A DNA stretch of 64,000 bases, from NCBI RefSeq assembly GCF_037042905.1, contig NC_087251.1:44703373-44767372 (forward strand), written 5' to 3'. The notes beneath the pieces are model-generated. The model worked only from the letters and a program-made list of their open reading frames with translations, was not told the origin of the DNA and made no database searches. Each line of letters opens with the position of its first letter. The first letter of the stretch is position 1. The position numbers and the translations under genes are program-made. The stretch is from Lytechinus pictus. Lineage: Eukaryota; Echinodermata; Echinoidea; Temnopleuroida; Toxopneustidae. Below are positions 46,060 to 58,500 of the stretch, piece after piece.

Positions 46060-49000
46060 TCAGCTGTGATACATCCTAATGACACACTTCCTGAGGGTTG
46101 ACATGTAACGCTCCAGGATGGAATGTAGCCGTGGATGTCTATTTGCAAAAAGAATAAATATACAAAAAAGTTATAACATCTCTGCCTTATTTGGGTATGT
46201 AAAATACACTAAAAACAAAGAAAAATGTGTGTGTGCACAAATTGTCAGAGTATGATATTTCCTTGTCACATTTTAAAGAAACGATGCATGAACACTTCAT
46301 TATACGATCTATCTAAACTTGATTTGAGGCTGTGTTCAAACTATCAAACAAAGACATCAGGCAAAACACATCTAATCAAAATTTATTATTGATTATAATC
46401 TAGAGTAAGTTGTAGAAAACATTATTCAATTGCTAGAGGAGCAAAATTGACCAGTCAAAAACTATCAAGGATAATCATTCTATAATTGTTTGTGGAGTGT
46501 TGTGGCCCAGTGGATTAGTCTCTGGACCTTGAAATAGAGTCATGGGCTTATTCAAATGCCAGCCATGACAATTTTCTTCCACAAGAAGTTGATCCACATT
46601 GTGCTGCATTCAACCCAGGCAATGGTAAATGGTACCTGGCAGGAATATTTTTTGTAAAATGTTTGTGTGCTGTAAAAAATTTGCCAGGCTAAAGCCAGGG
46701 TAACACTATCCAAGTCCCCTTAGAAGTGCCTTGACATACTGTTTTGTTTAGTATCATCATCATCATCATCATTGGTATTATTATTATCATCGGTATAAAA
46801 TACAGAATCACTTCTCACCTGCCCATTGCTTCAACTTGGTAACTACTGCTGGTATACACGGTGAGAAACTTGCTCATATCATCCGCCGTCCAGAACGACT
46901 GTCTACATGGCTCAACAATCTAAGAGGAAGAAATAAAGAATGTGGATTATTTCTTAACCTGAGTCAGTATTCAATTCAGAGCATTTATGGATTAATTAGA
47001 TAACTTTTCATTTTATTTGGCTAGGCAAAATTTTTTTACTCCTATTCAGATCACTTTTAAGTATTTTACTTGATCGTCACATAGTCTAGGCCAAATAATG
47101 TGCAATGTATGTATCCAGTAAACAATTGCCCCTTAATGTTCATGATTTTTTTTCTTTGTTGTGTACTTACAAATAAATCTCAATATATATGTAATAATGT
47201 ATTATTATCAATATCTGTGAGAATGATTTGTGTTTACCTTCTCTATGACATCATTGAAGAAGTCCCTGAGTTCTTTTGAGTGTATCATTCCACAAGCAAT
47301 GCTGATGATGGCCCGAGAAACAGTCTGATTTTGTGAGTGAGAAAGAGGATACAAATAGAGTGTTATAGCAAGATAACAATATGCTAAATTAGTAGGGAAG
47401 GGTATTTATCAAATTTGTGAATATTAAGGATCGTTGTTTTGCATTGAAAAGTTCAACTTTTCTTCTAAACACACTGGAAAAATTAACCTCAAAATTTATG
47501 CTATCCACGGCACATCGTTGATAAAGTCTGCAGTGGATAGCCAAAAAGTTTGAGGTAAATTTTCCATTGCATTGAGAACAAAAGCTGAGTTTCTCAATAT
47601 CTTCAACCAACACAGATGAACTTTTATGGTCGGAATGTTGTTTTGTGGCATCTCATTTTCAGAAAGTGGTAATAAGGAAAGAAGTAACTGCCAATAGTTG
47701 ATAACCAATGCAAATGATATTATGAATGAGCATAACCAGTAGGAGGGTGAATGCAAAAAGTTACAATATACTATCCTGTCATCACTATAATTATGAAGAC
47801 CCACGTTTTCTGCTAGACATAACTTTTTTTTGGAGGAGTCTGCACCATCGAAAATCTTTCAAATGAATATACATGTTTTCCATACAAATATGATCATTAC
47901 AATCATTACATTCACCACTATCATCAAGTTGGTTCCTTCACAAATGAACGTACCTTGAAATCCCCTTCGATATCCGAATAGGCCCGATCTGTGATCTTTC
48001 CTTTGATGGAGTTGCTCAGCAATCTACAAATCAAGAGAGAGATCAACAGAACTGGAATGTTTCACAAAAAGTTTTGACAACAATGATTTTCACTGATCTA
48101 CTGCAAATCCTCACAAGTCCTTTCATGAAATGCTCTCAAAGACAATCTGGGCCCCGTCTTACAAAGAGTTACGATTGATCCGATCAATCTCAAGTATGTG
48201 GAAATCCATCAATGTCATAATTTTTTCTTCAAGAAATTTGCTCAATGTCCTTTGAAAACAAAGAGAAGCATACTTAATTGTCTGGAAAACGTTGAATGTA
48301 TGAATACACATCATTTCTAGAAAATATTTTGAACAAATATGTATTTTAGACGTTGACGTTGCTGGCTTTCCATAGTTGCATGTTGATTGGATCAATCGCA
48401 ACTCTTTGTAAGACGGGCCCCTAATTTCTTTCTTGGAAACCTGCAATGTAGTATTGTGGTATTTCATCCAACATTTATTAAAATTTCTGCATTGCTTAAA
48501 AAAATTCAGTGAATATATGAAAATAAAGGAGTCAATGGTATTTCACACTCGAAATACATTGAATAATATGGAATTTCAAATATTCAAATTTTTCATTTTA
48601 TTTTTGGTCAACAAATCTGTACAGCAAGAGGAAAATATGAATGTAACATATATCTAACTGCTAAACATTAATGCTAATTAATGTGAAAGTGATACAATTA
48701 ACGAATATATATATGAAAGTATCTGGATACAAGTATGGGCCAAATATTTTGTCATACTTACGTTCTATGTTGGTCACTTGCATCTTTATCATACGCTAGA
48801 AACTTGAGTTCTCTCAGCATCTGAAGAAATTCCCGGTCAAAATCTGCATCTAAGTCTTCTTTTCTGGAATCTGGATTATAGAAATAGAGCAGACTGGAAT
48901 TAATCATCAACCCTTGTTTCTCAAGCACATTAACAATTAATTATACTTTGCTATTTTACATTTGTTCAGTCCTTTCTTTGGGGGCCAGGCTAACCCAATT

Positions 49001-52000
49001 GGTTACATCATTCTTTCCTTTTCAACCATGAGATTTGTCAGTACTTGCTAGGGAACAAAATAATGAAATAAAGTATCTATGCAAGTTGAAGCCAGGGTAG
49101 TAGTGTGGAGCTCAAGACATGGTGGCCTGAATGGGCAAAATTCTTGTTTGGGTTTTTTTCTTAACAAGTTTTAGCCCCCTCCTTAGTGGTCAATTAAAGT
49201 ATACTAGTAGTAGTCAAATTTGTGTCTGTACGAGCAGACAAATAATCAGAATACAGAGTTTCCAAGTCGTATGCATTTTCTGTATATAGTACTGAAAAAT
49301 GAGAAGAAAACTGATGGTTTTATGCAAAATACTGATTTCTAAAGATTCAGTTTCATGTGTTGTCCTATGGCATTTCTTTGAAAATACAGATTTCCTCACC
49401 AAAATACTGATTTTCAGCTTTAAACATACCAAAATGTTCTTGTTCGGGCTGGCAGCTCTGAGAATACCTAAATATGCATTATCATGCAACAAGAATCAAT
49501 ATCGTGAATACAGTACATACCCACAGAACCAGCAGTCCAACTGCTGATCATTTCATCAGCACAGTAGGCTAGGTCGTTGAAGGTCAGGTACTGAACACGC
49601 TTCTTACCAGTCTCAAACCGATTGTTGGCAAAGAATACGATGGCAGCGTACTTCCTGATAGTGGAGAAATGAGTTCAGTCACATTTGATATACATCAGCT
49701 TCTATTCTCTCATTTAAAGTACAAAGTTTTCTAAACTATCACAAAAGATCAATATGTAACTTTATCAAAGTAGAATACATTTTATGCAGCTACTTTCATA
49801 TAGCTATAGTACACAGCTATGATTTCTTTAGTACATTTCATACTAATCTATTCATCATCTGATTTGTCTTAGCCACTCCTACCCATCCCCCCCCCCAAAA
49901 AAAAAAAACATCCTCATACACAAATATTTATCTGGCAACTAACTTCATTGTGCAGAAGTATACAAATAACAGGAGTAAAATAGGTACCGGTAACTTAAAT
50001 GCTGATTGTAACAAACTATCAAGTTGTCATTGTCTACATACATCTTAGACAGGGAAAGAACATATATGACCTAATAATCATCATGTTACTTACTTGGCTA
50101 GCTCTTGCGAGAGGAGAAAATGATTTTGGATGTTCTTCACCATAGGGCCTTCCATATCCTCAACCGTCTTGAAAACTCTTTTGAAATTATCATACTGCAT
50201 GTTAGAAAGATGGCGAGAGAAAGTGAAACATACAAATGAATACCATATTTAAGAAGTCGTACACTACATTCATAGCCTAAGATTGTGCCATCATTTGAAA
50301 ATGTGATCATTATAATACAAGTGGATCCTGTCCAAATAAGAATGTTCAGTTGCCAATGGACAAACTTTGAAATTGTAATTTCTCGCTCCCCAAATCCTTC
50401 CCTTATGCCACGATAGATTTGGTTAGATAATAGATATATACTGTACTTCTAGACATTGCAATATACATTACCTCTAGTTTGATTGTGTTCAAAAAGAAAT
50501 TTATGTGAGTGTTGAAAGGAAAACAAAGAAATTGCATCGATGGCAGGGTGGTAAGAGTTTCATAAAGATGTTCAAGAATTCAATGCACAATGTGAAAGAG
50601 TTAAATGCACAATTTATCGAATGACTGGAATATGTTCTTGAGTGCTCAATCAGCTTAACTTTAATCTGTGCAGGATAAAATTATTGATACTAACAAGCAT
50701 CTGCACCGAGTTAATTAAGTTAATATGTTCTTCACTACCCAAAAATGGCAAAATAGAGATAATCAGGAGTATTAAGTTTAGCGCAAAAACACATTACTTA
50801 TTATGATCTAAAAAAAAAAAAACATTGGATAATTTATACCTGTCTCCTGCAGCTTCTAAGAGCAACATTGGTCTTGTCTCTGATCTCATCTAAGTCCTTC
50901 CTGTGCCTGCTAGAGAGTTTCTTACCAAGGATTTCCCTCGCAACCGAGGAATCTAATTCATAGAAACTAGCCAAAAGAGTCAAAGATAAACAATTCATCA
51001 ATTAATTATTTTGAAAATATGAAATACATAAATAAAATAACAAAAATAATACATTCTTGAAAAATATTCAAAGAAATAAGTAATTAACAAATTACATTTA
51101 ATAATATACAGATAGACAAGAAGTCAAATACTTGTCAAAGTACAATCAGATGTGTTATTTATTATTGTTATTTTCTAAGTCGAACAGGTTTCTATCGTCC
51201 AAAGTAATTTGACATTATGGGCAGACTCATTAGTATTTGAAAATCATTTGAAAATAATGTTAGACAATCGTCAATAGTATATAAATCACAAATATTTATA
51301 ACAGACCCTGCCTATTTAATGAAAATCTTTTTCTCAATCTAGAGACAAAGAAAGAAGTCTGGACATACCAACTACCCCTACCCTCCCCCCCCCTCCCCTC
51401 CCCCCCCCTCCCCTCCCCCATGCCCGACCTTGATCCTTCTACTCACTTTTCTATAAGGAACCCTTGCATGTCTGGAGGAAGTTGAAATAACGGTTGATTG
51501 GCAAGAGATAGTGGATTCTGTAGGTGCTTCTCCATGGCTATGAAGGCCCTGTAGTTGTCGTCTGTATCGTTCTTGATGATCTCAAAGGAGTAGCCTGGTT
51601 TCTCGCGATTGACCTTCTGGTGTCTCCTCCTGGCTGCTTCATAAGCTAGGCAATAATACAGAGGATGAAGCAAACAGAAATTTGATAACCTGTATTTTAT
51701 AAGCATAAGTAGATGTCTACACACCTTTCATGAAGTCGAGATTAATCTGCTCTAGCCCTTGATCTCTAATTGCTCTCAAATTGGCGACAATCCTTTTTAA
51801 TTTTCTATTCAATTTTCATACTTTGACAAAATCGATTATGGTCGGATTTAGTCTAATTGCATGATCATAGATTCATAGTAAACTTCTAACAAAAAAGTTG
51901 CCGATCGAGAAGTATCAATTTAAACTTCCAAATTTTATGTCAATGTATTTTCGAGAATTACTAGACTAGCCAGGTCTAACGTTGTCGTTACTTAGATAGA

Positions 52001-52348
52001 GCTAGATTGAGAAAAAAGTATTAGGGCCTATTTATCATTATTTATCAATATTGATAATTGTTATGTTATTGTTTTTATTATCATCATCACCATCATAGTT
52101 TTATAGCATAGCCATAGGGTCTATGGTATATCTATTGATTTTTCAATAAATAGCAATCTCAATCTTGACTGTCGATGCAACATCATCGTCATCATCATCA
52201 TCAACAACATTCACATGTCAAAAACGGCAACAGCAGCAACAAAAACAACACAATTTTTACCAGAATAACCATCCAACCAGTATCTGTAAACTTCAGGATC
52301 AACCATAGTGATGTTGCCAACAACGATGTTGACCATTGTTTCCGACAT
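46060..52348 (-). CDS. FIBP: Acidic fibroblast growth factor intracellular-binding protein (FIBP), 10 coding exons
   Basis: Coding exons in transcript order: 52348-52261, 51645-51447, 50966-50840, 50194-50094, 49654-49521, 48870-48762, 48023-47954, 47324-47238, 46919-46819, 46138-46060; sum 1095 nt, 364 aa plus stop at 46060-46062. Junctions are GT-AG and phases match. The protein starts [12 protein letters not shown] and aligns with human FIBP throughout: [70 protein letters not shown], and the C-terminal ERYMSTLRK. The length is close to that of human FIBP (about 357-364 aa). Known role: binds internalised FGF1 and is needed for its mitogenic signalling; cytoplasm, nucleus and membranes; molecular function still unclear. 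Methionine 5 (ATG at 52336-52334) is an alternative start, but the first ATG matches the human N-terminus better. An intron between exons 6 and 7 holds a foldback element at 48149-48421. Confidence 0.96.
46497..46730 (+). mobile_element. tRNA-derived SINE
   Basis: TGTGGCCCAGTGGATTAGTC (A box), TCTGGACCTTGAAATAGAG, then GGGCTTATTCAAATGCC (B box-like), followed by a tRNA-unrelated body with AATGGTAAATGGTACCTGGC and GCCAGGCTAAAGCCAGGG. In the FIBP intron before the last exon, opposite to the gene. Confidence 0.75.
48149..48421. mobile_element. Foldback element family C, copy 2
   Basis: Same termini and interior as 42643-42912 (ACAAAGAGTTACGATTGATC, GACGTTGACGTTGCTGGC, ATCAATCGCAACTCTTTGTA) with GGGCCCC ends. 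In the FIBP intron between exons 6 and 7. Confidence 0.8.
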
Positions 52349-52682
52349 TTTCGTTGTTGTTCCCTTCGGCTTCCCTTGATAGCTGTCCAAGTAATTGAAG
52401 TGGTGGCGACGGAGATCGAGACGGCATACAACTTTGCAAATACAAGGCAGGACAATCGGGTGGACAATCGTGCATATATATGCATTGACATGCACCGTGC
52501 ATGCCGTACAAGCTACGCTGAAAATAACACTTCGCTACCCGGTACTAAAATACATATCCACAAAATTTATACACTTCACTATGCAGTGGTACCAATGAAA
52601 AGGCAAATTAAAAAAGAATCTATTTCTACTGGTTCTGCCGGCCACGGAAATAAGGAATTCACCCAGGTTTGCTGAGTAGTGA

Positions 52683-52850
52683 GTTTATTAAAGGGATGGT
52701 CCAGGCTGGAGATATTTATATCTCAATAAATAGAGTAAAATTCACAAAACAAAATGCTTAAAATTTGATCAAAATTGGATAAACAAATAACGAAGTTATT
52801 GAATTTCCATTAATCGGGCTGATGATGTCATATCCCCACTTGTTAATTCT
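52683..52850. mobile_element. Fragment of an AAAGGGATGGTCCAGGC repeat
   Basis: TTAAAGGGATGGTCCAGGCT, TCTCAATAAATAGAGTAAAA and GGGCTGATGATGTCATATCC resemble one arm and the middle of a family-A-like foldback element. The opposite arm is not found nearby; the MITE at 52873 follows directly. In the FIBP-NPC2 spacer. Confidence 0.5.
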
Positions 52851-52872
52851 TTTGTCTACTCCCAGTTTCGGA

Positions 52873-53016
52873 CAGGGGCCGCGGAACGGTTTTCAGAGTG
52901 GGAGAGGGGCTGACCATGCAAAAAATCAGAATTCTATGGTCATTTTTACGTTTTTTGTACACGATTTTGGAAAAAGTGGGGGGCTGAAGCCCCCCCCCCC
53001 CCTTCCGCGGCCCCTG
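52873..53016. mobile_element. 144-bp MITE with perfect 14-bp terminal inverted repeats
   Basis: It starts CAGGGGCCGCGGAA and ends with the exact reverse complement TTCCGCGGCCCCTG. TCGGA flanks both ends (52868-52872 and 53017-53021). A C-run sits just inside the right end. The CAGGGG terminus suggests hAT, but the visible duplication is 5 bp, not 8. Located in the FIBP-NPC2 spacer. Confidence 0.75.
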
Positions 53017-54249
53017 TCGGAGGGGGTGCATGGTGGCCTCCCTTTATTTGATTTGGTATGGCCATATTGCAATTCGATGAAGATCATGTGATCCGTTTGG
53101 ACCATGTGGATCATGACTTCGCGGATCCGTTTGGACCAATCAGATTACAGAACATTATTGGGAGTTGTATAATTCGGATGGATAAGAACCAATAAACTGT
53201 CATTAAATCTTTTGAAGACGAATTACACATTAACTCCTGTTCCTATTATATAAAGCTTTTCATCCGCCGACTCAAAGTATATCTTTGATCAATGAAATTC
53301 AAATCGTAAATAAAAAAGGTTTGTACAATGAAAAAGAAAATATGCATTTCACGCATTATGTTGTTGTTTATTTCACTTTTTTTCTTCCTCTCTTATTCAA
53401 ACTATGTAATTGAATATTAATGAATAATTTGATTTGAGGGGGCCACAATTTACAAGCACAGCATCACAGTGGACTCCAGCATGTTATTTCCAGCTTCAAA
53501 TATTTAGTGATCCATATTAAGTTTCAAATGTACAATTAAAATGAATATATATATATACAATAAAACTGATATGAATTAGGTCTCAATGTTGTTGCCATAA
53601 AACGGGACAGTAGCGTACGCAGGATTTTTGAAAGGGGGGGGGGTTGAGCTAATGAGCTGAATAAAAAGTTGACAAGCAAAAAAAAAAAAAAAAAAAGGTT
53701 TCCATCAAAGATATGAGGTCGTTTCGTATCCAAAAAAAATGACAAGCAAAAAAAAGGGGGGTCGCTACCTGTGCACCTTCCTGCATACAACTGAAGGCCG
53801 GTTCCAAACTCTGAGAAAAGTCTTGCGGTCTGCACAGGGCGTTATCAGTTCCCCCCCCCCCTCATCCCATATCCATCGGAAAATATCAATACACGATTTT
53901 TTTTTCAATGGAATTGTTGGTTATATAATTATTTTATAATCAATTTATTCATTTTTACTGTCTTGCGCGGCCTTATATACCGATACAGGTATTGATTGGT
54001 TATTTCATTCACAAGTGTCACGAGATCATGAATAGCCGTGCAAGTTTACGGCGTATACAAATGTACCGGCGCGGCCCATTTATGCAGCGATCACCAAAGT
54101 CATCTAAGATTTGAGAGGCTATCTGTATTAACAACAAGTATTAACACTATTTTACAGAGAGAAATATCAATTCTTGTAACTTTCGTGAATTCCTTTTTCA
54201 CCACTTTTTCTCTCCTTCACTTCCTGAGGCTGAGGACGATCCGCACACG
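53017..54249. other. FIBP-NPC2 spacer, right part with NPC2 promoter
   Basis: 53600-53860 is a decayed repeat with G-, A- and C-runs. CTTATATAC near 53972 is a possible TATA-like word about 280 bases before the NPC2 start codon; not strong. No gene. Confidence 0.4.
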
Positions 54250-55347
54250 ATGACCAAGACAATCTTCACGTTTATTTGCATGGCATTTGCCTTTTTCTGT
54301 CTTCCCAAAGCAGAATCCAGGACCATTTCAATGTATGATTTGGAACCTGCAACTTTGATAAAATCGAGTTCAAAAAAGCTCGGCGGTCCTCCTATTTTCC
54401 ACAATTGCAGTAAAGCGACAGGTGAGTAACGTTACATCATTTGTACTATTGTATTTGTAGGCTTCACAGTATTCAAACTTAGTTAAAACTACCTAGGCCT
54501 AGGCCTAAGTTAAAATTGTTTTTGTTGAACTTTATTAAACTAAACTTTTAAGTTATTCCTTTAACATGTTTAAACAAAAGACGGCTTAACTGCAGAATAC
54601 CCCGACACTGCTCACTACCCAATCGTTGGTCAGCCAACACAACGATGTCAAGACCTATAGCTAATACTAATTCAATGGTATATAGCCTAGATATATCCAT
54701 ACTATTATATACGTACATGCATTACTGGTACTACTACTACTACTATACTACGTACGTACGTACGTATGACGGTACGTACGAGCAATGCATCCAGGCCATA
54801 CGTAATGACCTTTGCCCTTTGACTACTACTAGAGCTATAATTAAACATCGTTGGGTGCGCTGCTAGCCAACGACCCACGTTGTGACGGTACGGACGGTGC
54901 AATATTCAAAACATCGCTAACCAACGATGTGACGGTGCCATGTAACATTTAAAACATCGTTGGCTAACCAACGACCCACGATGTGAAGGTGCAATAGTAC
55001 AAGATTAATACACTCTTTTAAATTACCTACTACTACTAGCTATTGCTATACATCGTTGGGTGCGCCGCTAGCCAACGACCAACGATGTGACCGTGCAATG
55101 CAACATTCAAAACATCGTTGGCAAGCGTTTCAAAGTATGGTTTCACAAAACAGTTTAATATATGCATATCCTGGTTAGTGAGGTGATCGATGTCATTCAC
55201 TCTCTATTTCTTTTGTATTTTTTATACATGAAATATTTTCATTTTTTCTTCATTAAAATATGAAATAAAGTTTTAATTCCCATTGAAGGAATTCAATGGG
55301 AATTGAATTCAATGGGAATTGAATTCAATTAGGGTTAGGGTATAGGG

Positions 55348-55388
<41 letters not shown>

Positions 55389-55390
55389 GG

Positions 55391-55450
<60 letters not shown>

Positions 55451-55458
55451 GGTTAGGG

Positions 55459-55555
<97 letters not shown>

Positions 55556-58500
55556 GGTTAGGGTTATATTCACATCGTTGGCATCGCCGGCAATGTTGGC
55601 CTCTACAACAGGCATATTCACATCGTTGGCATCGCCGGCAATGTTGGCCTATGTAAGATACATTCACATCGTTGGCACTGTTGGCATCTACTACAGGCAC
55701 CAACACATCGTTGGCATCGCGGGCGCTGTTGGTATATACATACTAAACATACGTTCACATCGTTGGCATCGCCGGCAAAGTTGGCCTATACTTACTAAAG
55801 ATACATTCACATCGTTGGCATCGATGGCAAGGTTGGCCTGTACTACAGACACCAACACATCGTTGGCATCCTGGCCGGCGCTGTTGGCCTATACGTACTA
55901 AAGATACATTTACATTGTTGGCATCGTTGGCACTGTTGGCATCTACTACAGGCACCAACACATCGTTGGCATCGCGGGCGCTGTTGGCCTATACATACAA
56001 AAGATACATTCACATCGTTGGCATCGCGGGCAAGGTTGGCCTATACTACAGACACCAACACATCGTTGGCATCCTGGCCGGCGCTGTTGGCCTATACGTA
56101 CTAAAGATACATTTACATTGTTGGCATCGTTGGCACTGTTGGCATCTACTACAGGCACCAACACATCGTTGGCATCGCGGGCGCTGTTGGCCTATACCTA
56201 CTAAAGATACATTCACATCGTTGGCATCGAGGGCAATGTTAGCCTGTACTCTACAGTACAGACACCAACACATCGTTGGCATCGCGGGCAATGTTGGTCT
56301 ACATAGGAAACTACAGATATGATCGCATCGTTGGCATCGCGGGCACTGTTGGCATGTACTACAGACACCAACACATCGTTGCCATGGCGGGCAATGTTGG
56401 TTTACATAGGCAACTACAGATATGATCGCATCGTTGGCATCGAGGGCAATGTTGGCCTGTACTACAGACACCAACACATCGTTGGCATCGCGGGCAATGT
56501 TGGTCTACACATACTACGGAAATATACACATCGTTGGCATCGCGGACACTGTTGGTCTACATACTACAGAATATAGATCGTTGGCATCGAGGGCAGTGTT
56601 GGCCTGTACCGACTACAGACACCAACACACCGCTACCATCGCGGACTGTGTTGGCCTACACGTACTACGAAAATATACACATCGTTGGCATCGCGGGCAA
56701 TGTCGGCCTACATACTACAGATGCACACAGATATATATATAGATCGTTGGCATCGCGGGCAGTGTTGGCCTGTACTACGGACACCAACGCACCGCTAGCA
56801 TCGCGGACTGTGTTGGCCTATACGTACTACGAAAATATACACATCGTTGGCATCGCGGACACTGTTGGTCTACATACTAATCGCGCGCGCTCGCATCGTT
56901 AGCGTTACAGTGCAGTACAGTCTGAACACTTAGAATCTATTAAAAAAATACTTGTAAGTTGTAAATCATTCAATTATTTATTATAGCTGATTTTCTGATT
57001 TGATAGCTTAAGTACATCGTTGTGCGTTGGCTCTCCAACGATAAGGTAACGCAGTGTCCGGGTATTCTGCAGTTGTTCCCAAAAGACTAAAAAAAAGTAA
57101 AATAGGTGAGAACTTTTTTTCCAGAGTCAGAGAAAGAGAGGGGGGGGACTGCCTGTTTTGAGTGTCTAACTTTGTCATGATAATTGATAGTCATGATACC
57201 GGTACTATATGACAAAGTTAGAAACTCAGAACAGGCAGTCCCCCCCCCCCCCTCTCTCTGACTTACTCTACCTCATGACCAAAAGCTTCACGCCTTCAGT
57301 CTCTGTAGTGTTATGTTGGTTGTTCCACTGAACTACGTTGGCTCCACTCACCAAATACAGAGACCGAAGTTCTAGCTCGATCTGTTTAGGGACTCAATGG
57401 CCATATCATGTTTATGTATGTTTTAAGTTCATATAAAACAGGGAAGTGAAGTTGCGCGACAGCCGAAGTAAGTCACTGTTTTTTCCCCGTTTTGGTGTAT
57501 TTCAGGCCAAAACGGAATAATAATCTTTATTTTAGTACAGTTCTTTTTATATATTTTTATGAAATAAAGACAAAAATCGATGAGCCCCGTCGGGGGAATT
57601 TTGCATTGTTAACCCCCTAATGGTGGCTGCACGATAGCTAGCCGTCTGTGTACGAGGAGAAATAAATTTTTTTTTTTTTTTTTAAACTCCTCAAAACAGA
57701 CGGCTGCCAGCTGTCTACTCTACCTCTAGACCCCTATATGATAACGTGTTGTTACTCGTTAGACTCTAAGTCTAACCGTCTTTTCTGGGGATTTCTGACA
57801 TTTTCTGAATTTTTCGAAATTGAAAGTAAATAGATCTAACGTTAGGCCTACAAAAGAATATTTTTCTTCACTCAAGGCTCAAGTACTTGAAGTAGGATTG
57901 GTCAATTAAAACAATGCTTTTTTCCTTCAAATATCTGGATTAAAAAAAAATGAAAATAACTGATTTCAATCGCTTCAATATCCAATTGAACATGTACATA
58001 ATTTTGTCAAAAGTTTTTGGCAATTTTGACTTCAAATCCACCAAAAACATCGGAAGAACTTTAAATCAACTATCATCAACTTCAAGTATTCTTATTGATT
58101 TAAAAAATATACGGTAAACAAAATCAACTAGATCTATTCTATTAAAACAAAAAGTGATGCCTTTTTTTTAAATATTCGACAAACTTTTGAATACAGGTAC
58201 TTAGTTGAATAGTTAGCAAAAATATTACTATCCAATAGTTCACAGAATTTTTTGTTGTAAATTCCTCTCCACCATTGGAAGTTTATTCTTGGAACATGTT
58301 TTTTTTTTTATCCCAAACAACAGAAGAATTGTAATACTGGAAATTTGGAATATAAACTGTCCAATAAGTGTGTAGGCCCACTGTAAACTCAATGATATAT
58401 GTATGCATTGCATAATGCATGCAATGTGATATCATTACATAGTCTATTAGTCTACTTCTTCTGTCGAAGTTCTGATATAAGCACTTTCCCGATTGCCCGG

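Larger units (their letters stand above)
54583..57080. mobile_element. TIR-bounded 2.5-kb element enclosing telomere array and satellite
   Basis: The left end has AACTGCAGAATACCC at 54588-54602; the right end has its reverse complement at 57060-57074. The similarity continues inwards for about 60 bp on each side (ATCGTTGG, GCCAAC and ACAACGATGT in order). Outside, the 7-base word AAAAGAC occurs at 54576-54582 and again at 57081-57087, directly abutting ends that start GG and finish CC, which looks like a target-site duplication. Inside, in order: subterminal CATCGTTGG/CCAACGATG inverted motifs (54620-55130), a fragment of a foldback element (55143-55285), a telomere-type array, a ~50-bp satellite, and an AT-rich right shoulder. 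No transposase reading frame is seen, so it would be non-autonomous. Inserted in NPC2 intron 1. Confidence 0.65.

Noticed and set aside
52201-52495. Longer minus frames upstream of the FIBP start
   Set aside because: The upstream residues do not match FIBP; homology begins at the ATG at 52348.
55578-56902. Series of 80-140 codon frames on both strands across the satellite
   Set aside because: They follow from a ~50-bp tandem repeat with few stops; frames rotate with the period and there is no domain or splice context.
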